Positions 7,432 through 16,354 of a stretch of 64,000 nt of DNA are shown here, in pieces. Source of the DNA: CBDCFV01 sp965203835 (GTDB lineage: Bacteria > Chloroflexota > Dehalococcoidia > Lucifugimonadales > UBA3495). The DNA is taken from contig OZ241919.1 of the NCBI GenBank assembly GCA_965203835.1, forward strand, positions 1,984,001-2,048,000. The letters run 5' to 3'. Both the position numbers and the translations under genes were made by a program. Below the pieces are notes generated by a model. It saw nothing but the letters and a program-made list of their open reading frames with translations, made no database searches and had not been told where the DNA came from. Numbering within the stretch: the first letter of the stretch is position 1; every line of letters begins with the position of its first letter.

Positions 7432-8775
7432 ATGAGTGCAACCCAAACCTTGGCCCGGTTTATTGCCGGTACGGAATATGACTCCTTGCCGCCGCCGGCG
7501 GTCGAGGCAGCCAAGATAGCCATTCTGGACGGTGTGGCCAACATGGCGGCCGGCTCGGTGCAGGAGTTGGCCGACATCATAGGCCGCTACGTGCGTGACA
7601 GCGGAGGAACGCCGCAAGCCTCGGTGGTGGGCTGGGGCTACAAGACCAGTCCTCCGGCGGCGGCCTTCGCCAACGGGGTCTTTGGCCACTGCTTGGACTA
7701 CGAGATTCAAGGATTTCCGCCCACTCACGGCACTTCGTCCTGCTTGCCGGCTGCCCTGGCCTTGGGCGAGCAGCATCGGGCCTCCGGTAAAACAATCATC
7801 AGCGCCTACGCGGTGGGATGGGAAATCCAGGGGAGGCTGCGTGCTGCTTCGGCCCCCGCCACCGCTCCGGCATATCATCCCCCGGGCTTGGTTGGTCCCT
7901 TGGGCGGCGCTGCTGCTGCGGCCAGGACCCTTGGACTGGACGCCCAACAGACCCTGATGGCCTTGGGCATAGCCGCCTCCCGTACCGGCGGCCTCACCGC
8001 CAACACCGGCACTATGGTCAAGTCCACCCATCCCGGCAACGCCGCCCGCATGGGCGCAGAGGCGGCCATCCTGGCCGGTATGGGCTACACCGCCAGCGAT
8101 GAAGCGTTGGAGTCACCCGTAGGCTACGCCGCGGCCCTGTTCGGCGGCAATTTCGACTGGGACGCTGCCACCGGAGGTTTGGGAGACTCGTGGAGGCTGA
8201 TGGCCCCCGGATTTGACATCAAGAGGTTCCCCGCCCAAGTCTACATGCAGAATGTAATCGAAGCGGCCCTGAAGCTGCGGGAGGAGCATGGCCTGTCCGC
8301 TCAGTCCATTGACCGGGTGACCATTCACCGGCAGGGCCGCGGCCACTCCGGTCCCATTCCCCGCAGCGGACTGGACGGCAAGTTCAGCGTGGAATACTGC
8401 GCCGCCGCCGCCCTTCTGGACGGTCAAGTGGGTATCGACACCTTTACCGATGCCCGCCGCTTTGCCGCCGACATGGAAGATATGCTGGGCCGCATCCGGG
8501 TGGAGCCTGAAGGCCCGGAGTCCGGGGCCGTCCGGGCCGCCGCGCTGCTGAAGGACGGTTCCACGGTAAGCTCCGAGTGCAGCGCCTTCCGCGGCTCGGC
8601 CGGGAACCCCATGTCCCGCGAGGAACGTTTGGTGAAGGTCCGGGATTGCTTCCGCCGGGCCATCTCCGAAAGCGACACCGAGCGGGTGCTGGAGATGCTT
8701 GAGAACCTGGAGGACTTGACGGACGTCGGGGAACTGATGGGAGTGTTGGGGCAGGCGGCGGTGGGTCAACCTTAA
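7432..8775 (+). CDS. MmgE/PrpD family protein (1)
   Basis: A 447-residue protein with the layout of the MmgE/PrpD family, which includes 2-methylcitrate dehydratase and cis-aconitate decarboxylase. The N-terminal helix-rich domain has PPPAVEAAKIAILDGVANMAAGS; the family segment FANGVFGHCLDYE is near residue 80, STHPGNAARMGAEAA near 198, and a C-terminal beta domain follows. It probably dehydrates or decarboxylates a tricarboxylic or related acid. Its stop overlaps the start of the MFS transporter by one base (TAATG), suggesting coupled translation and a shared substrate. A second paralogue is at 14901. Confidence 0.88.
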   Translation: MSATQTLARFIAGTEYDSLPPPAVEAAKIAILDGVANMAAGSVQELADIIGRYVRDSGGTPQASVVGWGYKTSPPAAAFANGVFGHCLDYEIQGFPPTHGTSSCLPAALALGEQHRASGKTIISAYAVGWEIQGRLRAASAPATAPAYHPPGLVGPLGGAAAAARTLGLDAQQTLMALGIAASRTGGLTANTGTMVKSTHPGNAARMGAEAAILAGMGYTASDEALESPVGYAAALFGGNFDWDAATGGLGDSWRLMAPGFDIKRFPAQVYMQNVIEAALKLREEHGLSAQSIDRVTIHRQGRGHSGPIPRSGLDGKFSVEYCAAAALLDGQVGIDTFTDARRFAADMEDMLGRIRVEPEGPESGAVRAAALLKDGSTVSSECSAFRGSAGNPMSREERLVKVRDCFRRAISESDTERVLEMLENLEDLTDVGELMGVLGQAAVGQP

Positions 8776-10073
8776 TGTTCCTGAAAGGGCGAGTTCATTA
8801 CGCTTGGGTCATCGTGGCTATCGCCGCGACGATGGGGTTCATCACCTCTTCAGTGCGATTCGCGGCTGCCGCCCTGGTGCCCCATCTTAGCGACCCTGCC
8901 GCAGGATTCGGCTGGAGCTACGGCGCGGTCAGCTTTGCGTTCAGCCTCCAGTGGATAGTCCTGGGGCTGGTGAGCCCCTACGTGGGATGGCTTGGAGACC
9001 GGTACGGGGTCCGCTGGCTGTTCTTCCTCGGGGCCCTTCTATTCACTGCCGGCATGATGCTGACGGGCGTCATGACCAGCTTGTGGCAATTCTACCTCTT
9101 CTTCGGTGTGGTGCTGGGTGTCTCCACCACCATTTTCACCGTACTGCCGGTGTCCAGCGTCACCCTGTGGTTCAGGAGACACTTGGGAGTCGCCATGGGG
9201 GTCGTATGGTCCTTCCAGACCTTGGGCACAATGGCGTTGCTTTTCCTGATTGGCGCGGCGTTCAACCAGCTTGGAATGAAATGGATCTTCTGGCTTCCGG
9301 GCATCGCGGGCGGGGCGCTGCTTCTTCTGTCGATCAAGTTCTTCTACAACGGCCCCGCCGAGAAAGGGTTGCGCCCCTTGGGCGGTCTGGAAGACGAGCG
9401 GATTCAAGAGCCGCAAAGAGACGAGGCGGCCAGGATAAGGGCCAGGGTGTTCATCCAGCAGGCCAAGCGTACCGTTACCTTCTGGAATCTCATCGGCATC
9501 CACTACTGGGGATGCATGGGCCACAATATTCTCAACGTCCTGGTGGTGGCCATTGCCGTGGACCGCGGCCTGTCCCTGGGAGTGGCCGCCGGGGTGCTTG
9601 CGGTCCAGCAGGGCGTCGGGGTCGTCGCCCGGGGGGCCGTGCCCGTCATGGCGGAACGCTGGGGTTGTAAAACGGTCTGGATCGTCGGCATGGCCCTGCA
9701 AGTCTTCCCGGTGCTGTTGGTCCTCTTCGTTCACGACGCTTGGGCCTTCTACCTGTTCGCATTCCTCTTTGGCATCGGACAGAGCTGCGAAGTGCCCACC
9801 TTCCCCATCGCCAACCGCCAGTACTACGGGAACGTCCCCCAAGGCAGTCTTTACGGTTGGCAGAACCTGGGCAATGGCCTTGGCATGGGGCTGGCGCCCG
9901 TGTGCGCCGGAATCCTGTGGGACATGACGGGCACCTACTTGGCTCCGTTGCTCATGTCCCTTGGGTTCAGCGTGTTGGCCCTGGTTTCTGCGTGCTTGCT
10001 GCCTTCACCCCGCGCCAGGCTGATGCCCGACTGGGAGACCCACCTGCCCGTCAACCTCCGGGCCGCCGGTTAG
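8775..10073 (+). CDS. MFS transporter
   Basis: A 432-residue membrane protein with about 12 hydrophobic segments in two halves and a central charged loop near residues 195-235. GWLGDRYGVRWLFFLGAL near residue 75 is the conserved loop 2-3 motif of the major facilitator superfamily. The overall pattern resembles MFS members that carry mono- or dicarboxylates (oxalate/formate antiporter-like). Translation starts within the stop of the MmgE/PrpD gene, so the transporter probably imports the substrate of that enzyme. The direction and the compound are inferred only. Confidence 0.87.
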   Translation: MFLKGRVHYAWVIVAIAATMGFITSSVRFAAAALVPHLSDPAAGFGWSYGAVSFAFSLQWIVLGLVSPYVGWLGDRYGVRWLFFLGALLFTAGMMLTGVMTSLWQFYLFFGVVLGVSTTIFTVLPVSSVTLWFRRHLGVAMGVVWSFQTLGTMALLFLIGAAFNQLGMKWIFWLPGIAGGALLLLSIKFFYNGPAEKGLRPLGGLEDERIQEPQRDEAARIRARVFIQQAKRTVTFWNLIGIHYWGCMGHNILNVLVVAIAVDRGLSLGVAAGVLAVQQGVGVVARGAVPVMAERWGCKTVWIVGMALQVFPVLLVLFVHDAWAFYLFAFLFGIGQSCEVPTFPIANRQYYGNVPQGSLYGWQNLGNGLGMGLAPVCAGILWDMTGTYLAPLLMSLGFSVLALVSACLLPSPRARLMPDWETHLPVNLRAAG

Positions 10074-10164
10074 CGCAAGCGCTTGTTGACGGGGATGCCC
10101 AGCGCTCCTAAACTCCCGACTATCGATAGTATCCTTACGTCAGCACTGACTCGATGGGGTAGAT

Positions 10165-11124
10165 ATGGTTCAGCAGAGAATCGGCATGGTGATAACGGCC
10201 GCCGACAGCAACGCCGCCCTGAGTGCGGTAGAGGACTTGGAGAATCGCGGCATTGGGGCAGCTTGGATGACCAGCGGAAGCACCGGCGGCGGAGATAGCC
10301 TCGGCGTTTTCACAGCCGCCGGACCCCGCACCCGGAGCATCGTGTTCGGCACAGCCATAACCCAGACCTTTCCGCGCCATCCCATAGCCGTTGCCCAGCA
10401 GGTCTTGACCCTGGCGCAACTGGCCCCAGGACGGTTCCGGCTGGGGTTGGGCACCAGCGGTCAGGGAGGCGTGGAGCAGACCCTTGGCATCAACTTCCGG
10501 GCGCCATTGGCCCACCTCAGGGAGTATGTACGCATCCTGAAGGCATTGCTGCAAGAGGGTTCGGTGGACTACTCCGGGCGCTACTACCAAGCCCATACCG
10601 GTATCCCCGCATCGGTGGACGTGCCGGTGATGGCCGCAGCGCTGGGGGAGGGCGCATTCGAAATGTGCGGGGCCGAAGCCGACGGCGCCATCAGTTGGGT
10701 ATGCCCAAGCGCCTACCTGAGCGACGTTGCCCTGCCGGCCATGCGGCGTGGGGCGGAACAAGCCGGTCGCGCCACGCCTCCTCTGGTGGCCCATGTGCCG
10801 GTGTGCGTCCACGACGATCCCGATGAAGCACGGGAAGCCATTGCGCAACAATTCAGTGGGTTTGCCAGGGCGCCCTTCTACCGGAACATGTTTCACAACG
10901 CCGGGTTTCCTGAAGTAGCAGAGGGTGTGTGGAGCCACGGCATGGTGGATGCCGTGGCGGTGTCCGGAAACGAGGAGCAGGTAACGGCGGGGCTGCGAGG
11001 GCTGCTGGATTTGGGCGCAACCGAGGTCATGGCCTCTCCGGTGCCTGCCGGACCGGACCGGGAGGGATCACTGGAGCGCACTGCAGGGCTTCTGGCCCGG
11101 CTTTCCCAGTCAGCGTCAGGGTAA
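10165..11124 (+). CDS. LLM-class oxidoreductase (2), F420-type
   Basis: A 319-residue luciferase-like protein. It lacks the long N-terminal region of the first copy and carries GTAITQTFPRHPIAVAQQ followed by LAPGRFRLGLGTSGQ. This is the pattern of LLM enzymes often predicted to use coenzyme F420. VPVMAAALGEGAFEMCGAEADGAI is the later barrel segment. The TIM barrel is of normal length. The ribosome site is weak. The gene converges with the class IV aminotransferase, with only three bases between their ends and no obvious terminator. Cofactor choice is inferred. Confidence 0.83.
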   Translation: MVQQRIGMVITAADSNAALSAVEDLENRGIGAAWMTSGSTGGGDSLGVFTAAGPRTRSIVFGTAITQTFPRHPIAVAQQVLTLAQLAPGRFRLGLGTSGQGGVEQTLGINFRAPLAHLREYVRILKALLQEGSVDYSGRYYQAHTGIPASVDVPVMAAALGEGAFEMCGAEADGAISWVCPSAYLSDVALPAMRRGAEQAGRATPPLVAHVPVCVHDDPDEAREAIAQQFSGFARAPFYRNMFHNAGFPEVAEGVWSHGMVDAVAVSGNEEQVTAGLRGLLDLGATEVMASPVPAGPDREGSLERTAGLLARLSQSASG

Positions 11125-11127
11125 AGT

Positions 11128-12033
11128 CTAGTCCCGGTCGAACCGCTCCATCTGGTCTACAATGTCCATGCCGACCGCCTCGCTCCACGCCGAAAGCAGC
11201 TGCTGGACGATTGGTCCCGGCCGGCCGTCTCCCACTTGACGCCTGTCCACGACGGTCACCGGGAGCACGCAGGGAGTGGTGCTGGAGAAGAACGCCTCGT
11301 CGGCGGTGTACATGTCATAGGGTTGCAGGTCTTCCTCCACCAAGGGAATCTCCAACTGCTCCGCCAAATCGAACACCATGCCGCGGGAGATGCCCTGCAG
11401 GATGTTCCTGTCTCCGGGTGTGCGTATCACCCCGTCCGTAACCAGGAACACGTTGTAGCCCGTCCCTTCCGTCAGGTTGCCTTCAGAGTCGGTGAGAATG
11501 GGCCAACCCTCGGGGTCCACGTCCGCCGCTTCCAGGTCGGCCAGGTTGAAATTCATGCGGCTGTAGTGCTTCACCTTGGGATCGAGGGCGTCAACCGGGT
11601 AGCTCCGTGTGCGGGTGATTACTCCGTGCGCCCCGTCCTTGAACAGCTTTGCGTAGCGTCCGAAGGCGGCGGGCGCGATCTTCACGCAGACCGTGGGAGG
11701 TCCGGCGTCACGGGACCAACTTCCCGGCCCCCGGGTTATGAACTGGGTAATCGTGTAGTCCCCGACTTCCTCCCGCAGGAGCTCGTTGCGCGAGATCGCC
11801 TCCTCGCTGATGTCGTACATCTCGCGCGGGGACAGTCCGGGGTCGAGCCGCACGTACTTCAGGGAGCGGTAAAGCCGGTCTATATGCTGCTCCATGCGAA
11901 AGCTCTTGCCGTTGAAGGTCCGAGCCACGTCGAAAATCACGTCTCCCACCAGGAAGCCCCGGTCCATCGGGTCTATCTTGACCTCGCTGAAGGGTACCCA
12001 ATCGCCGTTGAAATATGCGGTGTAATCTGCCAT
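11128..12033 (-). CDS. Class IV aminotransferase (branched-chain or D-amino-acid type)
   Basis: A 301-residue pyridoxal-phosphate enzyme of fold type IV. The N-terminus ADYTAYFNGDWVPFSEVKI then DRGFLVGDVIFDVARTFNG is typical. Lys in DPKVKHYSRMNFNLA near residue 160 is the expected cofactor lysine, and SEGNLTEGTGYNVFLV near residue 190 binds phosphate. The family covers branched-chain amino acid, D-alanine and (R)-amine transaminases, which cannot be separated here. The frame is open from 12210, but the ATG at 12033 has AAAGGAGAGG just upstream and matches the family start, so the first 59 codons of the longer frame are rejected. Confidence 0.88.
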   Translation of the reverse strand: MADYTAYFNGDWVPFSEVKIDPMDRGFLVGDVIFDVARTFNGKSFRMEQHIDRLYRSLKYVRLDPGLSPREMYDISEEAISRNELLREEVGDYTITQFITRGPGSWSRDAGPPTVCVKIAPAAFGRYAKLFKDGAHGVITRTRSYPVDALDPKVKHYSRMNFNLADLEAADVDPEGWPILTDSEGNLTEGTGYNVFLVTDGVIRTPGDRNILQGISRGMVFDLAEQLEIPLVEEDLQPYDMYTADEAFFSSTTPCVLPVTVVDRRQVGDGRPGPIVQQLLSAWSEAVGMDIVDQMERFDRD

Positions 12034-12051
12034 CTTCCTCTCCTTTGCGAC

Positions 12052-12060
12052 AGTATAGCA
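12052..12060 (-). promoter_or_regulatory. Extended -10 element of the aminotransferase promoter
   Basis: On the reverse strand TGCTATACT is an extended -10 box about 20 bases before the aminotransferase ATG, giving a very short leader. No good -35 box is seen. The roughly 250 bases between this element and the SMP-30 gene end contain nothing else I can support. Confidence 0.4.
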
Positions 12061-12307
12061 AACCCGGAAGCCTGTGCCGCCACGCACGTTGTAGACTGGT
12101 ATAACAACACTATTCCCCACGGACCCCGAGGCCCAGACCCAAGCGGCTCCCTTCGCTCTTCTGCTGACCGGCGCCGAGTCCACCGTGGTCCAGAGCTTCC
12201 AACCCCGCACAGCAGACGAGCAGGTCTACAAGTACGTCGGCGTTGCCGGCGTTGACCAGCCCCGCATAGTGCAGGTAGGAATCGTCGACCCATTCCGGTA
12301 GCATTTG

Positions 12308-13300
12308 CTACGGGCCTGGGTTGCCGACGGCCTCTACATACAAGGAATACAGGGACTGGCTGCAGGTCATGAACAGACGGTTTCTTTTGACGCCGCCGAA
12401 GCACAGGTTCGAGCAGGGTTCCGGAAGGATGATCCGGCCGATCAACTCACCGTCGGGCGTGAGGCAGTGCACGCCGTCGCTTCCCGGCCCGCCCCAGCCT
12501 GCGCTGGCCCACAGATTGCCGTCGCGGTCAGTCCGTATGCCGTCGGCGAATCCTGGGGACATATCGGCGAAAAGCTGCCCGCCGCGCAGCTTCCGGCCCT
12601 CCACCACCTCGAAGACCCGTATGTGCCCCGGTCCATCGGGGTCGTGGGAGATGCCGGTGTCGGAGATGTACAGCCGCGACTCATCCGGGGAAAAGCATAG
12701 CCCATTGGGCTTTACGAAGTCGTCGGCTGCCACCGTAACTTCACCGGTTACAGTATCCAGCCGGTAGACCTGCGTGGGTAGTTCGGCCTCGGCACGTTCT
12801 CCCTCATACGACGCCAGGATTCCATAGCCCGGGTCGGTAAACCAGACGGCCCCGTCGGAATGAACAACCACGTCGTTCGGGCCGTTGAGGGGTTTCCCGT
12901 CGAAGCGGTCCAGTAATATAGTGACGTTGCCGTCGTGCTCCGTGCGGGTAATCCGGCGTGTCAGGTGCTCGCAGGTAATCAGGCGCCCCTGCCGGTCCCG
13001 GGTATTGCCGTTGCTGTAGTTGGAGGGCTGGCGAAAAAGTGTGACCTTATTAGTTACCTCGCAGTATCGCAGCATCCGGTTGTTGGGTATGTCGCTGAAA
13101 ATCAGGGACCTGAAGTCGCCAAACCATACCGGGCCTTCCGCCCAGCGCGCCCCGGTGTACAGCCGCTCTATGGCGGCGTTCCCGACTCTGTAGGCGCTGA
13201 AGCGCGGGTCCAGCGCCTCCACTGCCGGGTCGGGGTAGCGGACTATTTCTTGGTCCCAGCGCCGGCTCAGTTCGGGAGTCCACTGTGAATTACTGGTCAT
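12308..13300 (-). CDS. SMP-30/gluconolactonase family protein
   Basis: About 330 residues. Family signatures include GARWAEGPVWFGDFRSLIFSD near residue 46 with the metal-binding Glu, the central LNGPNDVVVHSDGAVWFTDP with metal-binding Asn, and VKPNGLCFSPDESRLYISDT with a second Asn and Asp. These are six-bladed beta-propeller calcium- or zinc-dependent lactonases that open sugar or aryl lactones. The start is taken as the ATG at 13300, which has its own GAGGAG site 8 bases upstream. The frame remains open upstream to 13339 only because a toxin remnant is fused in frame. It is read together with the preceding antitoxin gene. Confidence 0.87.
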   Translation of the reverse strand: MTSNSQWTPELSRRWDQEIVRYPDPAVEALDPRFSAYRVGNAAIERLYTGARWAEGPVWFGDFRSLIFSDIPNNRMLRYCEVTNKVTLFRQPSNYSNGNTRDRQGRLITCEHLTRRITRTEHDGNVTILLDRFDGKPLNGPNDVVVHSDGAVWFTDPGYGILASYEGERAEAELPTQVYRLDTVTGEVTVAADDFVKPNGLCFSPDESRLYISDTGISHDPDGPGHIRVFEVVEGRKLRGGQLFADMSPGFADGIRTDRDGNLWASAGWGGPGSDGVHCLTPDGELIGRIILPEPCSNLCFGGVKRNRLFMTCSQSLYSLYVEAVGNPGP

Positions 13301-13312
13301 TGCCCACTCCTC

Positions 13313-13339
13313 GGTGTCAATGAATACCGCCGTGTTCAT
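13313..13339 (-). pseudogene. Nine-codon relic of a PIN toxin
   Basis: The frame from 13339 begins MNTAVFIDT, matching the start of the PIN toxin at 2703 (MTHVTFVDT). It overlaps the antitoxin stop by the same 23 bases as that locus. The match ends directly after the first catalytic Asp-Thr and the SMP-30 leader begins. This is best read as a toxin deleted down to its first codons. Confidence 0.7.
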
Positions 13340-13568
13340 GGGCGGCCTCCAACTCTCGGGAGAGAGTATCCGGGTCCGGCGGGTCTTCCAAATTCAATCC
13401 TATTAACCGTTCAATCGCCTGCTTACGCCGCGTTCGCACGATATCCTCATAGGCGCCGTCGATAAGGCGTCGCACGATCTCGGAGATAGGCACTCCGTTC
13501 TCTTGCGCCAATTCCTCCAACCGTCGGCGGTGTTCAAAGTCCAGCCGTACATCCAACCGGCTTGTCAT
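13317..13568 (-). CDS. Orphan ribbon-helix-helix antitoxin
   Basis: An 83-residue homologue of the antitoxin at 2681-2932. MTSRLDVRLDFEHRRRLEEL, then VPISEIVRRLIDGAYEDI, align through the whole length with the first copy. It keeps the DNA-binding fold, but its toxin is gone. It may persist as a regulator of the SMP-30 gene that now follows directly, or as an immunity gene against related toxins. A short inverted repeat lies just upstream. The ribosome site is weak. Confidence 0.8.
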   Translation of the reverse strand: MTSRLDVRLDFEHRRRLEELAQENGVPISEIVRRLIDGAYEDIVRTRRKQAIERLIGLNLEDPPDPDTLSRELEAAHEHGGIH

Positions 13569-13578
13569 ATCATGTTAC

Positions 13579-13600
13579 CTGTACGGAACAACGAGTACAG
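13579..13600. promoter_or_regulatory. Inverted repeat upstream of orphan antitoxin
   Basis: CTGTAC (13579-13584) and GTACAG (13595-13600) form a 22-bp dyad starting 11 bases before the antitoxin ATG, the same position as the perfect palindrome of the intact locus. The operator function is inferred. Confidence 0.45.
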
Positions 13601-13742
13601 CTCCAAGGGTAATTGACGCTATATGCTCAGTCAACTTGGCGGCGTTATTGACACCCACCGCACCGTTGCCTACCATCGGGCCAGCCGCGGCAACCGCGCG
13701 GACCGTAATGCACCGAAGGGGAAACACTCAGGGGAGATACCA

Positions 13743-14846
13743 ATGAAGACGTCGTATTTTGGTTGCATGGGGTACGCGGAACGGCACAAGTTTCCCCCGG
13801 GCTGGCCCGTGCCCCCGGTCCACCAGGATTCCAATATAGCGATACAAAGCTACCAGGAAGGCTTGGCCGAGTGCGAGTTGGCCGAGAGAGTGGGGTTCGA
13901 CTGGGTGAGCCTCTCGGAGCACCATTACTCCGGCAATCGTACAACCCCCAACCCGGCGGTAATGGCCGCCGCGGTAGCCGAGCGATGCAAAAGGGTCAAG
14001 ATAGCCCTGTTGGGACAACTGCTGCCGTTGAACAACCCAATCCGCATCGCCGAGGAGATCGGGATGCTGGACAACCTCACCGGCGGTCGGCTGGTGGTGG
14101 CGTTCATGCGGGGAGTCCTCAGCGAGGACCAAGTGTACGACCTGAACCCGGCGGAGGGCCGGGAACGGCTCATTGAAGGTATGGACCTGGTTATCAAGGC
14201 GTTGACCGAGCCCCAGCCATTTTCATGGGAGGGCCGCCATTACCGGTACCGCACCGTTTCGGTGTGGCCCAGGCCGGTGCAGCGGCCCATGCCCCCGTTG
14301 ATAGTGGCCACCAGGAGCGAGGACTCGGTCCGGTACGCCGCCGAAAACCGCTTGGGGCTGGGCATTGCCTACGCCTCGGTGGAGGATACAGCCAAGGTGG
14401 CCGCCCAATACGTCGAACTTTGCCGGCAGGCTGGCTGGCAGCCGGACTCCGACCAGATAGTCTACCGGGGAGGAATCTGCCTTGCGGAGACGGACCGGGA
14501 GGCGGAGGCGCTGATGGAGGGACTGGAGTCGCGGGGAATCGAGCGAGGCTTGACCATAGACCCTGCTCTGGCACGGGCGGTACAGTCGGCCCGCGCCGGA
14601 GAGCCGTTCGACAGGGCCAAGGTTTTCGCCGACGGCGCCGGCGGCGCGGGGCGCGGCATCAGGGGAATGGTGGGCTTCGTCGGATGCCCGGACACGGTGA
14701 CAAGGCAGCTTAAGGCGTTCCATGAACAGTGCGGCGTAGGCGTCGTTGACCTGGCGTTCCAGCAGCCGGGCATAAGCCACCACCGGGTAATGCAGGAAAT
14801 AGAGCTGTTCGGCAGGGAGGTGCTGCCCCGCATAAGGGAATTTTAG
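13743..14846 (+). CDS. LLM-class flavin-dependent oxidoreductase (3)
   Basis: A 367-residue luciferase-like enzyme. LAERVGFDWVSLSEHHYSG near residue 47 is the barrel motif after the first helix, LLGQLLPLNNPIRIAEEIGM the next, and GGRLVVAFMRG follows. GMVGFVGCPDTVTRQL near residue 320 is the late segment. The ATG at 13743 with GGGGAG upstream is chosen over the open frame from 13623. It is followed 54 bases later by the second MmgE/PrpD gene, repeating the LLM then MmgE/PrpD order seen at 6.4-8.8 kb. The substrate is unknown. Confidence 0.87.
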   Translation: MKTSYFGCMGYAERHKFPPGWPVPPVHQDSNIAIQSYQEGLAECELAERVGFDWVSLSEHHYSGNRTTPNPAVMAAAVAERCKRVKIALLGQLLPLNNPIRIAEEIGMLDNLTGGRLVVAFMRGVLSEDQVYDLNPAEGRERLIEGMDLVIKALTEPQPFSWEGRHYRYRTVSVWPRPVQRPMPPLIVATRSEDSVRYAAENRLGLGIAYASVEDTAKVAAQYVELCRQAGWQPDSDQIVYRGGICLAETDREAEALMEGLESRGIERGLTIDPALARAVQSARAGEPFDRAKVFADGAGGAGRGIRGMVGFVGCPDTVTRQLKAFHEQCGVGVVDLAFQQPGISHHRVMQEIELFGREVLPRIREF

Positions 14847-14900
14847 CGGCCCCCAACTTGATTTGCTCTTAGTCCGCGCCAGACCATCAGGAGGTCTCTC

Positions 14901-16268
14901 ATGGAAATCACCAAGCATATTGCCGAATACGTGACCGGTACCGACATGGAAGACTTCCCGCCCGATGCGGTCGAAGCGGCCAAGGCGGCGATTATGGACT
15001 GCTTTGCGTGTATGCTTGCCGGGTGCCGGGAACCCTTGGCGGACATCCTTTGCCGCTATGCCGCCGCCGAGAGCGCCGCTCCCGTTGCCAGTGTAGTGGG
15101 CCGGGGATTCAGGACCTCGGCCGCCAACGCCGCCCTCGTCAACGGGGCCATGGCCCATGCCCTGGACTACGATGACATTACCCAGATAACCAAGACCCAC
15201 CCCACTGCCGTCCTGCTGCCCGCGGCCCTTGCCGCGGCCGAGGAAACCGGGGCTTCCGGCAGGGAGATGATCCTGGGCTACATGGCCGGGTTCGAGGTGG
15301 CCTGCGCCGTGGGCGAGGCATTGAGCGAAGCCTACTACGATGACCTCGGGTGGCATCCCACCGGTCCCCTTGGGGCAGTCGGGTCGGCGGCGGCAGCCAG
15401 CAGGATAATGGCATTGGACCCGGAACAGACGGTCATGGCCGTCTCACTGGCCGCCTCCCAAGCATCGGGACTGCGGCAGAACTTCGGCACCATGACCAAG
15501 CCCTTCCACGCCGGGGACGCCGCCCGGGCCGGGGTCGTTTCGGCCAAGCTGGTGCGTGACGGTTTCACATCCGGCCAGGACACCCTGGAGGGACGGTTCG
15601 GGTTCATCCGGGCATTCTCCGGCGGGCGAGGCTTCGACAGTGAGCAGGTGGTGGAAAACCTGGGGAGCAAAAGCTACTTGGTGGAATCGGGCATCGAAAT
15701 CAAGAAGTACCCGTGCTGCGGCAGCGCCCATCTTGCCCTGGATGCCACCTTCAACCTGCTGTCCCAGGGTCCCATCGACCCGGAGGCGGTGGACAGGATT
15801 GAGGTGCTGGTGGACTTCGACCCGCCTCGCTCGTTGATTCACTCGCGCCCGGTGTCGTCGCTGCAAGGGAAGTTCAGTATGCAGTATTGCTTGGCGGCCG
15901 CCCTGCTGGACCGCCGGGTGGGGTTGCAGTCCTTTACCGACGGCCAGGTGCTGCGTCCCGAGGCCCAGTCGCTGATTCCCCGGATAGACATGCGACGCAT
16001 ACCGGGCAACGATGGCAAACCAAGCTGGACGGAAGGCTACAACGAGGTCGAGGTACACCTGAAGGACGGCAGTGTGCTGCGCCAGCAGGCGCACCGCGCC
16101 GGGAGCGGCGCCCTGCGCGGCGTGACGGTAGAGGAGGTCCGGGAGAAGTTCCGCGACTGCGCGTCGGAGTCTTTGACCGATGTAACGGCGGCGGAGGTCC
16201 TGTCACGCTTGGACCTGCTGGAGGAGACGGGACCGGTCAGCGGTCTGGCGGACTTGCTCCGGGGTTGA
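14901..16268 (+). CDS. MmgE/PrpD family protein (2)
   Basis: A 455-residue paralogue of the protein at 7432. FPPDAVEAAKAAIMDCFACMLAG opens the helical domain; LVNGAMAHALDYDDITQITKT near residue 82 and TKPFHAGDAARAGVVSA near 200 are conserved segments; KKYPCCGSAHLALDA lies in the C-terminal domain. The family acts on 2-methylcitrate, cis-aconitate or related acids. The ribosome site AGGAGG is 8 bases before the ATG. It lies between two LLM enzymes on the same strand and probably belongs to one operon with them. Confidence 0.88.
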   Translation: MEITKHIAEYVTGTDMEDFPPDAVEAAKAAIMDCFACMLAGCREPLADILCRYAAAESAAPVASVVGRGFRTSAANAALVNGAMAHALDYDDITQITKTHPTAVLLPAALAAAEETGASGREMILGYMAGFEVACAVGEALSEAYYDDLGWHPTGPLGAVGSAAAASRIMALDPEQTVMAVSLAASQASGLRQNFGTMTKPFHAGDAARAGVVSAKLVRDGFTSGQDTLEGRFGFIRAFSGGRGFDSEQVVENLGSKSYLVESGIEIKKYPCCGSAHLALDATFNLLSQGPIDPEAVDRIEVLVDFDPPRSLIHSRPVSSLQGKFSMQYCLAAALLDRRVGLQSFTDGQVLRPEAQSLIPRIDMRRIPGNDGKPSWTEGYNEVEVHLKDGSVLRQQAHRAGSGALRGVTVEEVREKFRDCASESLTDVTAAEVLSRLDLLEETGPVSGLADLLRG

Positions 16269-16354
16269 ACGGTTATACTGGAGCATCGACCTGCCATGAT
16301 GGGCGTCTGCCCGCACTTGAGTCGAGCGGGCCGATCGCAAGGAGGGACCTGCGG

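Noticed and set aside
10074..10100. Short dyad AGCGCAAGCGCT after the MFS gene
   Set aside because: The stem is too short and has no T-run, so I do not call a terminator.
12034..12210. N-terminal extension of the class IV aminotransferase
   Set aside because: It has no family similarity, overlaps the probable promoter, and the ATG at 12033 has a good ribosome site.
11236..12255. A 339-codon forward frame
   Set aside because: It lies opposite the class IV aminotransferase, whose catalytic motifs are clear.
15887..16354. N-terminal extension of the fourth LLM protein
   Set aside because: It overlaps the MmgE/PrpD gene in another frame. The ATG at 16355 has a strong ribosome site and matches the family start.
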